This document shows positions 17,938 through 25,261 of a DNA stretch of 64,000 bases, piece by piece. The notes below the pieces were generated by a model that did no database searches, was not told the origin of the DNA, and saw only the letters and a list, made by a program, of their open reading frames with translations. How positions within the stretch are numbered: the stretch's first letter is position 1; each line of letters opens with the position of its first letter. Origin of the DNA: VAZQ01 sp963785745 (GTDB lineage Bacteria > Pseudomonadota > Alphaproteobacteria > Rhizobiales > Xanthobacteraceae); contig CAWAWR010000029.1 of assembly GCA_963785745.1 (NCBI GenBank), positions 248,001 through 312,000 on the forward strand. Direction: 5' to 3'. The position numbers and the translations under genes were made by a program.

Positions 17938-18939
17938 TCAATCCTTGCCGGCCTTGAGGCCCATCGATTTGATCAGCGCCGACCACTGCGTCTCCTCGCG
18001 GTCGATGATCGCGCCATATTCGTCGGGCGTGGTCGGCGACGGCTCGGCGCCCTCCTGGAACAGCCGTTGCTGCACGCGCTCGGTCGCGAGCGCGCTCTTC
18101 AATTCCGCGTTCAGCCGCTCGACGATAGTGCGCGGCATCCCGGCAGGGCCGACGATGCCGTAGGTCAGCACCGCATCGAAGCCCGGCAAGCCTGACTCCG
18201 CGATCGGCGCGACGTCCGGAAATAGCGACGAGCGCTTCAACGATGACACCGCGAGTGCGCGGATGAGCTTGTTCTCGATCGCGGCGCGCGATACCGGAAT
18301 CGGATTGAACGCCACCTTGATGTGGCCGCCGATCAGGTCGTTGATGACAGGCGCCGAGCCCTTGTAGGGGATCTGCTGGATCTTCACGCCGGCGCGCGCC
18401 GCGAACAAACCGGCGGTGAGATAATTGGTCGAGCCGGTGCCCGGCGAGCCGACCTGATAGGGCTCCGCCGATGCCTTCATCAGCGCAATCAGGTCCTGCG
18501 CACTGCGCGCCGGCACGTCGAGATTGGCGATCAGCACGCTCGGTGCCGACGCGATGAGTCCGACCGGGGAAAAATCCTTGCGCGGATCGAAACCCACATT
18601 GGGATAGAGACTTGGCGAGGTCGCGAGCAACGTCGTGTAGCCGATCAACAGCGTGTAGCCGTCGGGCGTCGCCTTGGCCACACCGCGGGCCGCGACCGTG
18701 CCGCTGGCGCCGCCGGCCCGATTCTCGACCACGACCTGCTGGCCGAGCCCCTTGCTCAGGGTGTCGGCAATCGCGCGCGCCATGATGTCGACGGTGCCGC
18801 CCGGCGGATTCGGCACGACCAGGATGATCGGCCGGTTCGGATAGTTTTGGGCTGCGGCCGGATAAGAAGTGGCAATGGCCGCGATCAGCAGCGCAAGTGA
18901 AAGGTAGGCTATGGGAGGCGTTCTGCCGGAGGAGTGCAT
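17938..18939 (-). CDS. TctC/Bug-type solute-binding protein
   Basis: 333 aa with a Sec signal (AYLSLALLIAAIATSYPAAA, cleavage near AAQN) and the canonical opening YPNRPIILVVPNPPGGTVDIMAR. The second pocket strand is QIPYKGSAPVINDLIGGHI. It is convergent with the ThDP gene, which ends 17 bp away. As for the other TctC proteins here, membrane partners are missing from the window. The ligand is probably a carboxylate or aromatic acid; this is family knowledge, not visible in the sequence. Confidence 0.87.
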   Translation of the reverse strand: MHSSGRTPPIAYLSLALLIAAIATSYPAAAQNYPNRPIILVVPNPPGGTVDIMARAIADTLSKGLGQQVVVENRAGGASGTVAARGVAKATPDGYTLLIGYTTLLATSPSLYPNVGFDPRKDFSPVGLIASAPSVLIANLDVPARSAQDLIALMKASAEPYQVGSPGTGSTNYLTAGLFAARAGVKIQQIPYKGSAPVINDLIGGHIKVAFNPIPVSRAAIENKLIRALAVSSLKRSSLFPDVAPIAESGLPGFDAVLTYGIVGPAGMPRTIVERLNAELKSALATERVQQRLFQEGAEPSPTTPDEYGAIIDREETQWSALIKSMGLKAGKD

Positions 18940-18994
18940 CCTCCGACTAGACCAGCGCTCCTAAACGGAGTTTAGCGAGCGTGCGGTCGCAGGC

Positions 18995-19192
18995 TCAAAG
19001 CCGCCACAGCGGCTCGGGCTCAAACTTGGCGGCGAGATCCAACACCTGCTGGGGGCTGACGCCGTGACGGCGCGCGACCTGCTGCGCAGCATTCAGCTTC
19101 TCGCCGCATCTGGCCGAAAGCTCGTGAAACAGTTGGGCAATCCGGTAGCTTTCAACATCCCAGAACGAACTATCGCGTCGCATGCGATCCAT
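18995..19192 (-). CDS. small hypothetical protein, 65 aa
   Basis: An open frame encodes a 65-residue soluble protein with an HTH-like stretch (NAAQQVARRHGVSPQQVLDLAAKF). I do not recognise a family. It occupies the gap between two genes on the same strand. Coding is plausible but not proven. Confidence 0.4.
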   Translation of the reverse strand: MDRMRRDSSFWDVESYRIAQLFHELSARCGEKLNAAQQVARRHGVSPQQVLDLAAKFEPEPLWRL

Positions 19193-19347
19193 GACACCTA
19201 CTCATTCGGAATGAACCAGAGACAGCGTGTGGGCCAAGACGAGCCCCGGCCTGTACATCCGAGGTCCGGGTCTCGTCCGGGTCCACCAGGTTGGCGCTTT
19301 GCACGCCACCATCGCATTGCAGCAAACGCCGATACCCGCCGAAAGTT

Positions 19348-19575
19348 TCACCGCCGCGCGCTTCGTTCCTTGGGAACTTTCTTGCCTTTCTTGCGAGCCT
19401 TGGAGAGGCCGATCGCGATCGCCTGCTTGCGGCTCTTGACCTTGCCGCCACGGCCGCCCTTGCCGCTCTTCGCTGTGCCGCGCTTGTAGCGGCGCATCTC
19501 GCTCTCGACCTCGTCGCCCGCGCTGGGGGAGTACTTCCTTCGTCCGCTTTTCTTTCGTCCACGCTTCTTCGCCAT
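19348..19575 (-). CDS. DUF6496-like lysine-rich small basic protein
   Basis: 75 aa, extremely basic: MAKKRGRKKSGRRKYSPSAG at the start and VKSRKQAIAIGLSKARKKGK near the C terminus. This matches small histone H1-like or DUF6496 proteins common in Hyphomicrobiales, probably nucleic-acid binding. It has a strong ribosome site (GGAGGAG, 4 nt before ATG). These genes often sit among stress-induced genes, in keeping with its neighbours at 21-23 kb. Confidence 0.75.
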   Translation of the reverse strand: MAKKRGRKKSGRRKYSPSAGDEVESEMRRYKRGTAKSGKGGRGGKVKSRKQAIAIGLSKARKKGKKVPKERSARR

Positions 19576-19763
19576 TTTACTCCTCCGGCGACGATCAGAA
19601 TTTCGAGATCATCGCGTTGTGAGGGGCCTCCTGGCAGCCAGGAAACACTTGCCAGACAGCCGCTTTTGCTGCCCGCTTTGTAAAATCGCAGCATTTGTAA
19701 ATAGTTCCGCCTTTCAGCCGATGCGCACGGGAACCGCACCACAGGCTCCCCGGTTATGCAGCC

Positions 19764-19991
19764 ATGACGATCGAATTCTATTTCACACCCGAGCTGCATC
19801 TGCGGGACGGTCGCATCATCCGCCATCTCGAAGACGCGATTGATTTCGCGCGCGAGCAAGAACTACGGCCGGGCGTCGATCAGCGCGATGAAGTCCTGCA
19901 CGTCCTCGAGCGCGCCAAGACGCGCGAGGAAGCGCACGCCGCCGCCCACCAATTCCTGCGTTGGCTGGAAGAGCTGGAAGTCGTCGCCTAG
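19764..19991 (+). CDS. small hypothetical protein, 75 aa
   Basis: 75-residue acidic, largely helical protein: MTIEFYFTPELHLRDGRI, then AIDFAREQELRPGVDQRDEVL and an Ala/Glu-rich tail. There is no membrane segment, and I do not recognise the family. A possible GGAAC (19730-19734)-N16-CGGT element lies just upstream, which would give an almost leaderless message; this is weak. It is convergent with the FAD oxidoreductase. Confidence 0.5.
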   Translation: MTIEFYFTPELHLRDGRIIRHLEDAIDFAREQELRPGVDQRDEVLHVLERAKTREEAHAAAHQFLRWLEELEVVA

Positions 19992-20016
19992 CGCGAGGCG
20001 TCGGCAGACAGATCAA

Positions 20017-21246
20017 TCAATCCGCCGCGTCATGGCTCGGAAAGTGGTAGAGACCGGCGTCCACGTCGGGCTTGCCAGCGATCGCGCCGGAAATGACATC
20101 AGCCGCAATCGCCGCATAGGTGGTGCCATTGCCGCCGTAGCCGAGCGCTATCCAGCAACGCGGCATGCGCGGAACCTCCCCGATGAGCGGCAAGCCCGTG
20201 GTGGTTTCACCGAACGCCCCGGTCCACGCGAACTCGACCGTGGTGTTGAGCTTCGGTAAAAGCCGGTGCAGCTTGCGCCGCAGCATCGCGGTCTTGCGTC
20301 CCAGCAATGCGTCGCGCCGTACATCGTCGGCGATGTCCTGGTCGCCACCGCCGCATATAACACGCCCGTCCGACGTCGTCCGGATATAGAGATAGGGGTC
20401 GGACGCTTCCCAGATGCAGCATTCCCCCGGCCACAATGCCGTTCGCTTCTGACGTACCGTCGCGACGGCCCAGGTGGACGCGATCTTGTGATGCCGCCGC
20501 GGCACCCCGTGCGGCAGCTCATAACCCGTTGCAAAAACCAGATGATCGCAATGGATGCGGCATCCGTTGCTCGCCGTCGCCGCAACGCCGTTTCTTTTCG
20601 GCGCCACGTCGATGATCTCGAGTGGCGCAAAAATCCGCGTACCGCACTCAGCCGTGGCTTTCAGCAATGCAAGCGTGGCCTTCCTCGGATCGATCACCAG
20701 ATTTCCAAAGCCCAGGAGCGCCGCGGCCCGCGCGATTCCAAACTCGTCATGGAGCGCTCCGCGGTCCAGGAAGCGGCCCGGCAAACCGCTTGCGCGCCGC
20801 GCTTCGTACTCGCGATAGAGCTCTTGTCGGTCGAGGACGTTGCCCGCGAGATAGAGAGAATTGCGCCGCGTGACGTCGGGCACGTCCAATTCACCGAGCC
20901 TCGCCGCGAGCGCTTCCACCGCCAGGCGCGATCGGCACCAGGCGCGGATGGCCCTCTCCTTGCCGATCTTGCGCGTGAGCGTCGTCAGCGGCGTGTCGAT
21001 TTCATATTGCACGAGCGCGGTACTCGCGACCGTCGAGCCCTTGGCGAGGCCGCGCTTGTCGACGATCACGACTTGAGCTCCCGCGGATGCCAGCGCATCA
21101 GCAATCAAGGCTCCGGTAATGCCGGCGCCGATCACGAGCACGTCGGTCGTGATGTCGCGGTCGAGGCGGTCACGCGGCACGGAAGGCGCGCGTCGGCCCT
21201 GCCAGACCGAGCGTCCGCTGCGCAGATCTCTTTTTGTGGTAGCCAC
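20017..21246 (-). CDS. FAD-dependent oxidoreductase of the DAO (D-amino-acid oxidase-like) family
   Basis: 409 aa. The dinucleotide-binding motif VLVIGAGITGALIADALASAG is at residues about 36-56, and the substrate-domain end is TGLPLIGEVP with the FAD-closing GYGGNGTTYAAIAADVI near 375. This layout is that of DAO-family amine or amino-acid oxidases (similar to gamma-glutamylputrescine oxidases), which oxidise a secondary or primary amine. It has no signal peptide. The lack of operon partners leaves the substrate open. Confidence 0.82.
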   Translation of the reverse strand: MATTKRDLRSGRSVWQGRRAPSVPRDRLDRDITTDVLVIGAGITGALIADALASAGAQVVIVDKRGLAKGSTVASTALVQYEIDTPLTTLTRKIGKERAIRAWCRSRLAVEALAARLGELDVPDVTRRNSLYLAGNVLDRQELYREYEARRASGLPGRFLDRGALHDEFGIARAAALLGFGNLVIDPRKATLALLKATAECGTRIFAPLEIIDVAPKRNGVAATASNGCRIHCDHLVFATGYELPHGVPRRHHKIASTWAVATVRQKRTALWPGECCIWEASDPYLYIRTTSDGRVICGGGDQDIADDVRRDALLGRKTAMLRRKLHRLLPKLNTTVEFAWTGAFGETTTGLPLIGEVPRMPRCWIALGYGGNGTTYAAIAADVISGAIAGKPDVDAGLYHFPSHDAAD

Positions 21247-21400
21247 CGTTCAGCCCTGGCGGCCGACGCTTTGCTGCAATGTCATTGGTCCGGTACGCCT
21301 TGAGCCCCAGCAAATTCAGTCAATAACGCCTCATTGGGGTCGGGAGTTCCTGTGTGCCATGGGGTCGCGTGGACGGGGCGGGCCAGCCGTTCGACCCGGC

Positions 21401-21425
21401 TGAACCGAAACTTGCCCAAGGCGTT
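21401..21425 (+). promoter_or_regulatory. EcfG-like (general stress) promoter, near consensus
   Basis: TGAAC at 21401-21405, 16 bp spacer, CGTT at 21422-21425. This is one base off the alphaproteobacterial general-stress sigma consensus GGAAC-N16/17-CGTT. Start ATG 21446 follows 20 bp later behind a GGAG ribosome site. The sequence after the -10 (GTTGTCTGCCTGGAG) resembles that at 23006-23035. Confidence 0.5.
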
Positions 21426-21445
21426 GTCTGCCTGGAGATCTCATC

Positions 21446-21892
21446 ATGGCAACAACGACCCGTAATCGCGTGCCTCGCCACACCGCCAGCGACGTCAATC
21501 GTGACATCCAGCAGTCGATCGAGCACAGCATCCGCTACCACCTGAAGCATAAGAACCGTATTGCGGGGCGGCTGCAGGAACTGGACGAGGAATGGGACAT
21601 CGAGCGCGCCATCCAGGCGAACGCCGCGACAGCCAGCCTTGTCGGACTGACATTTGGCCTGCTGGGCCGCAGCCGGTGGTTCCTGCTGCCGGCGGCAGTC
21701 GGCGGTTTCCTGCTGCAACATGCGGTGCAGGGTTGGTGCCCGCCGATCCCGGTTCTTCGGCGGCTGGGATTCCGCACCTCGTTCGAGATCGAGCAGGAGC
21801 GCCAGGCGCTGAAACTCATTCGCGGCGACTATAAGAGCGCCGCCGCCGGCGATGCCGAGGCGGAAGACGTCCTGGAAGCCGTGCTGGCCTAG
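21446..21892 (+). CDS. small membrane protein, DUF2892-like C terminus
   Basis: 148 aa. The soluble N-terminal half is His/Arg-rich (NRDIQQSIEHSIRYHLKHK). It is followed by two hydrophobic helices (ATASLVGLTFGLLG and FLLPAAVGGFLLQHAV) and the sequence QGWCPPIPVLRRLGFRT, which resembles the Cys-containing end of DUF2892 inner-membrane proteins. An acidic tail ends the protein. The EcfG-like promoter upstream suggests stress induction. Function unknown. Confidence 0.65.
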   Translation: MATTTRNRVPRHTASDVNRDIQQSIEHSIRYHLKHKNRIAGRLQELDEEWDIERAIQANAATASLVGLTFGLLGRSRWFLLPAAVGGFLLQHAVQGWCPPIPVLRRLGFRTSFEIEQERQALKLIRGDYKSAAAGDAEAEDVLEAVLA

Positions 21893-21956
21893 CCCGCCAG
21901 GGGCGGCTCAACACGATCAACGCATGGCTTGAATCTTGCCGCGGTTTGCGCGCCTG

Positions 21957-22949
21957 ATGCCTGTTACCGGCAAGCGCCGCTCCGGAGCAACGATCTTGAA
22001 CACGCTACCCCTGTCCTACGCGCAAAATCTCGAGGACTATCATTTGTGGCTCGCCTTTGACGGTAAGCCGGCCGGTACCTACATCGATATTGGCGGCGGC
22101 CATCCGATCGCTGGAAGCGTATCGTTCTGGTTCTATGAGCGGGGCTGGCAGGGAATCGTTGTCGAGCCGCAGGAAAGCCTTGCACTGCTGCATCGGCAGT
22201 TGCGCCCGCGCGACACGATCGTCAGCAGTCTCATCGGGCGTCAGAGCGGGACCGCCAATCTGTACGCGGTCGACCGATATCACGCGCTGTCAACGACGAT
22301 TGAATCCTACGCGGAGAAAGCGAAGGGCCTTGGCGTCGCATTTCAGTCCATCAAGCTCCCGATGGTGACACTGGCCGAGCTTTGCGCTTCGCACGGCATC
22401 GAAGCGATCGATTTCCTGAAGATCGATGTCGAGGGTGCGGAAGGCGACGTCATTGCCGGAGGCGACTGGCGGCGTTACAGGCCCAAGGTGGTCATGGTTG
22501 AAGCCATCAAGCCGATCTCCGGCGAACCGGCCTGGGAGGCATGGGAAGGCGCGCTGCTCGCGCAAGGATACCGATTTGCACTGTTCGACACGCTGAATCG
22601 ATTCTATGTCGCCGAAGAGCATCCCGACATCCTGGCGAGATTACCCTCGGAGAGAGCGCCGTGGGATTCCGTCAAACACATGTACGAGATCGGGCGCGCC
22701 GGTGAGAACCCCATGCATCCCGACCATCAGCTTGCCAGCGATCTGGTGAAGGGATTTCTTGCAAGGCTTCCCTTTCTTTCGCCCGAGTTGCTGGCTTCGC
22801 TCCTGAATTGGGAGGGCAAGCCTGCCGAAGCCGACATTCGGCATTTGCAGAAAATGCTCGCGGAAGAGCAGCTTCGCATGCGGCTGGGGCGAATTGCCTG
22901 CGGCTACGATGGCGGACAGATCGACACAGACGCCGAAATCAGCCGCTAG
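21957..22949 (+). CDS. FkbM family methyltransferase
   Basis: About 330 aa. The SAM-binding strand is GTYIDIGGGHPIAGS near residue 40, then GIVVEPQ, and the FkbM-type DFLKIDVEGAEGDVIAGG near 155. These proteins methylate hydroxyls, often on sugars or secreted glycans. The start is uncertain: ATG 21957 is taken, while TTG 21936 and TTG 21996 are also in frame. A C-terminal extension of about 130 residues beyond the methyltransferase core has no assignment. Confidence 0.82.
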   Translation: MPVTGKRRSGATILNTLPLSYAQNLEDYHLWLAFDGKPAGTYIDIGGGHPIAGSVSFWFYERGWQGIVVEPQESLALLHRQLRPRDTIVSSLIGRQSGTANLYAVDRYHALSTTIESYAEKAKGLGVAFQSIKLPMVTLAELCASHGIEAIDFLKIDVEGAEGDVIAGGDWRRYRPKVVMVEAIKPISGEPAWEAWEGALLAQGYRFALFDTLNRFYVAEEHPDILARLPSERAPWDSVKHMYEIGRAGENPMHPDHQLASDLVKGFLARLPFLSPELLASLLNWEGKPAEADIRHLQKMLAEEQLRMRLGRIACGYDGGQIDTDAEISR

Positions 22950-22984
22950 CGACTGACAAGCGGGTGCTTTGGTACCCCAGGCCG

Positions 22985-23009
22985 GGAACGACCGATCCAT
23001 CCAGGCGTT
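22985..23009 (+). promoter_or_regulatory. EcfG-type general stress promoter (consensus)
   Basis: GGAAC at 22985-22989, exactly 16 bp, then CGTT at 23006-23009. This is a full match to the alphaproteobacterial general stress (EcfG/RpoE2) promoter. It sits 35 bp upstream of the GTG start of the small membrane gene at 23044. The consensus match is seen directly; sigma-factor control is inferred. Confidence 0.65.
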
Positions 23010-23043
23010 GTCCTGCAGGGGTATCTGCCTGGAGGACCTCATC

Positions 23044-23349
23044 GTGACCTATGACCCCAATGACGGACGGCGTCCCGACATCCTTCGCAAGCACGACGAC
23101 AGCATGAGCGGCGCGTTGATGGGCGGCATCGCTATCGCACTGCTCCTGATCTTCGGCGTCGCGATCTACATGCTGAGTTCCGGGAACCGGGACGTGGCGG
23201 GCACCGACGTCCCACGGATCGAACGGACCACGCCGGCCCCGTCGACCACCGGCCAGGGCGGCACGCAAATCACGCCCGGGCGCGACCAGAATATTCCAAA
23301 CCCGACGCCGCCGGTGAATCCGGGTCGAGGCACCGACGCGGCGAAATAG
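23044..23349 (+). CDS. small single-pass membrane protein
   Basis: 101 aa from GTG 23044, which has a GGAGG site 8-12 nt upstream. A short polar N terminus is followed by one transmembrane helix (ALMGGIAIALLLIFGVAIYML). A Pro/Thr/Gly-rich tail (PAPSTTGQGG, NPTPPVNPG) probably lies in the periplasm. The family is unknown but such proteins are common in Bradyrhizobium-like genomes. It is flanked by an EcfG-type promoter and a strong terminator, so it is a single-gene unit, probably stress induced. Confidence 0.7.
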   Translation: MTYDPNDGRRPDILRKHDDSMSGALMGGIAIALLLIFGVAIYMLSSGNRDVAGTDVPRIERTTPAPSTTGQGGTQITPGRDQNIPNPTPPVNPGRGTDAAK

Positions 23350-23372
23350 CCGCCCGGTTGCGGCCCCTTCGG

Positions 23373-23406
23373 AAAGAGCCTCCCACTCCGGGGAGGCTCT
23401 TTCTTT
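23373..23406 (+). terminator. rho-independent terminator
   Basis: AAAGAGCCTCCC and GGGAGGCTCTTT form a 12-bp stem with a short loop (ACTCCG), followed by TCTTT. It stands 23 bp after the stop of the small membrane protein and before the TIR gene. Confidence 0.88.
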
Positions 23407-23480
23407 ATGGCGGGCAACGTCGGGAATGCTGATGATAGATTGGCGACCGGCAGACCTTTGAGCCCGGCGGCATTTGTCAG

Positions 23481-25232
23481 ATGGATTCCTACGACGCCTT
23501 CATCTCGTACAGCCACAGCAAGGACAAGCCCGTAGCGGCCGCGCTGCAGGCCGTCCTGCAACGGCTGGGCAAGCCGTGGTATCGCCGCCGTGCGCTGCGC
23601 ATCTTCCGCGACGACACCAGTCTGTCGGCGACACCTGAGTTGTGGCCGTCGATCGAGCAGGCCCTCAGCCGTTCCCGATACTTCATCGCGCTCGCCTCGC
23701 CACAATTTGCCGGTTCGATATGGTGCGCGAAGGAAATCGCCTACTGGCTCCAGAACAAGAGCGTCGGCACGATGTTGATCGTGGTGACCGAGGGCGATCT
23801 CACCTGGGACGAAGCCACGGGTGATTTCCTCTGGAACGAGGCCACGCCGCTCCCAGTGAACCTGAAAGCGCAATTCCGGTCCGAGCCGAAGTGGATCGAT
23901 TTTCGCCCGCATCGCGTAGCGCCAAATGCTCGCGATCCGCATCTGGTCGAACGGAGCGCGGACCTCGCGGCAGCCATCCACGGCATACCCAAGGACGACC
24001 TGCTTTCGCAAGAAGTGCTGCAGCAGCGCCGCGCCCTGACGCTGGCGTGGTCGGCGGCAACGTTCCTGCTGCTGCTCGCCGGCGTCGCCGCCTGGCAGTG
24101 GCGGGAAGCTGTCGTTGCGAGGCGAACCACGGAGATCGAGCGCGACCGAGCGACCCGAAACTACGTGCTCGCCCAGCAGTCCGCCGAAGAAGTCGCCTTC
24201 AAGCTGGTGGAAGACATCTCTCGGACCGCGGGCGGAGACCCCAAGGTCATCAACGCGATCCTGGAAACAGCCAGGAACATGATGGATCAATTGGCCAAGG
24301 CAGATCCGGCCAATCTCTTCCTCCAACGCAGCCGGGCCGGTCTCTTTGCGCAATTCACGAACGTTTATCTGAGATTCGGTGATCTGGAGAAGGCGCGCGC
24401 GGCGTCTGACGAGAGCCTCTCCATCATCCAGCGACTGCTCAAGATCAGGCCGGACCACATGCTCTGGCGCAGCGACGAGGCGACCAGCTGGGAAAAGGTC
24501 GGAGACGTTCGTATGGCCTCGGACGACCGGGAAGGCGCGTTCGCCGCCTACAACGAGAGCCTCGCGATCCGGCGGCGGCTCGTTGCTGACTATCCCGAGT
24601 GGCTGCACAGCAGGCGGGAGATCTCCGTCAGCCTGCGCATCATCGGCCGAATGCACCAGGAAGCGGGCGATAGCGGACGCGCGAAGGCCGCGCTCGAGGA
24701 GAGCCTTGCGATCACGCGCGCGCTGGTGGCTTCCGCTCCGGACGATCTCGAAGCGCAGAGCGCGCTGAGCGACAGCCTGTTCGCCGTCGCCGCCATCCGC
24801 GACCGCGAGGGTGACATGACCGGTGCGGTGGCCACCGCGACGGAGAGCATCGCCATCTGGCGCCGATTGACGGCGGCCAGGCCCGACGTCCGCATATGGC
24901 AATTCAACTTGGCGCAAGCTCTGGATCGGCTCGGCAATCTGAACCTGAAAGCAAACGACCGTCCGGCCGCGTTGAAAGTATTCGAGGAGAGCCTCGCGAT
25001 CCGCCGCAAGTTATTCGCCACCGACCCCGGCAGCGCGGACCTGAAGGTTGCGGTGGCGGCAAGCCTCTACAATGTCAGCCTGGTCGTGTCGCCGGCCCAA
25101 GCCCGATTGCTCCTGGAGGAAGCTGTCAAAATTGTCCAGGAGCTGGCGCAGGACAACCAACTCGGCAATGACAGGCGGGACTGGCCAAAGATTTTCGCCG
25201 AGCGCCTCGCCAGCATTCCGGCGGGCGAATAG
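23481..25232 (+). CDS. TIR domain-transmembrane-TPR protein
   Basis: 583 aa. Residues 1-150 form a TIR domain: YDAFISYSHSKDKPVA at the start, RIFRDDTSLSATPELW as the BB-loop region, and SIWCAKEIAYWL carrying Glu85, the position of the catalytic Glu of NAD-cleaving TIR proteins. A transmembrane helix (about 185-206) follows. A coiled segment and six or more tetratricopeptide-like repeats (DESLSIIQRLLKIRP, NESLAIRRRLVADYP, EESLAITRALVASAP, EESLAIRRKLFATDP) fill the rest. It is probably an inner-membrane protein with the TIR domain facing the cytoplasm. It could be NADase-based defence or signalling. It converges on the winged-helix/TPR gene 29 bp away. Confidence 0.83.
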   Translation: MDSYDAFISYSHSKDKPVAAALQAVLQRLGKPWYRRRALRIFRDDTSLSATPELWPSIEQALSRSRYFIALASPQFAGSIWCAKEIAYWLQNKSVGTMLIVVTEGDLTWDEATGDFLWNEATPLPVNLKAQFRSEPKWIDFRPHRVAPNARDPHLVERSADLAAAIHGIPKDDLLSQEVLQQRRALTLAWSAATFLLLLAGVAAWQWREAVVARRTTEIERDRATRNYVLAQQSAEEVAFKLVEDISRTAGGDPKVINAILETARNMMDQLAKADPANLFLQRSRAGLFAQFTNVYLRFGDLEKARAASDESLSIIQRLLKIRPDHMLWRSDEATSWEKVGDVRMASDDREGAFAAYNESLAIRRRLVADYPEWLHSRREISVSLRIIGRMHQEAGDSGRAKAALEESLAITRALVASAPDDLEAQSALSDSLFAVAAIRDREGDMTGAVATATESIAIWRRLTAARPDVRIWQFNLAQALDRLGNLNLKANDRPAALKVFEESLAIRRKLFATDPGSADLKVAVAASLYNVSLVVSPAQARLLLEEAVKIVQELAQDNQLGNDRRDWPKIFAERLASIPAGE

Positions 25233-25261
25233 GGGTTCGATGCCCGGGTCTGCGCCAGGCG

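Noticed and set aside
23166..24917. 583-codon minus-strand frame across the TIR gene and terminator
   Set aside because: It crosses a strong terminator and is antisense to a gene with clear TIR and TPR motifs.
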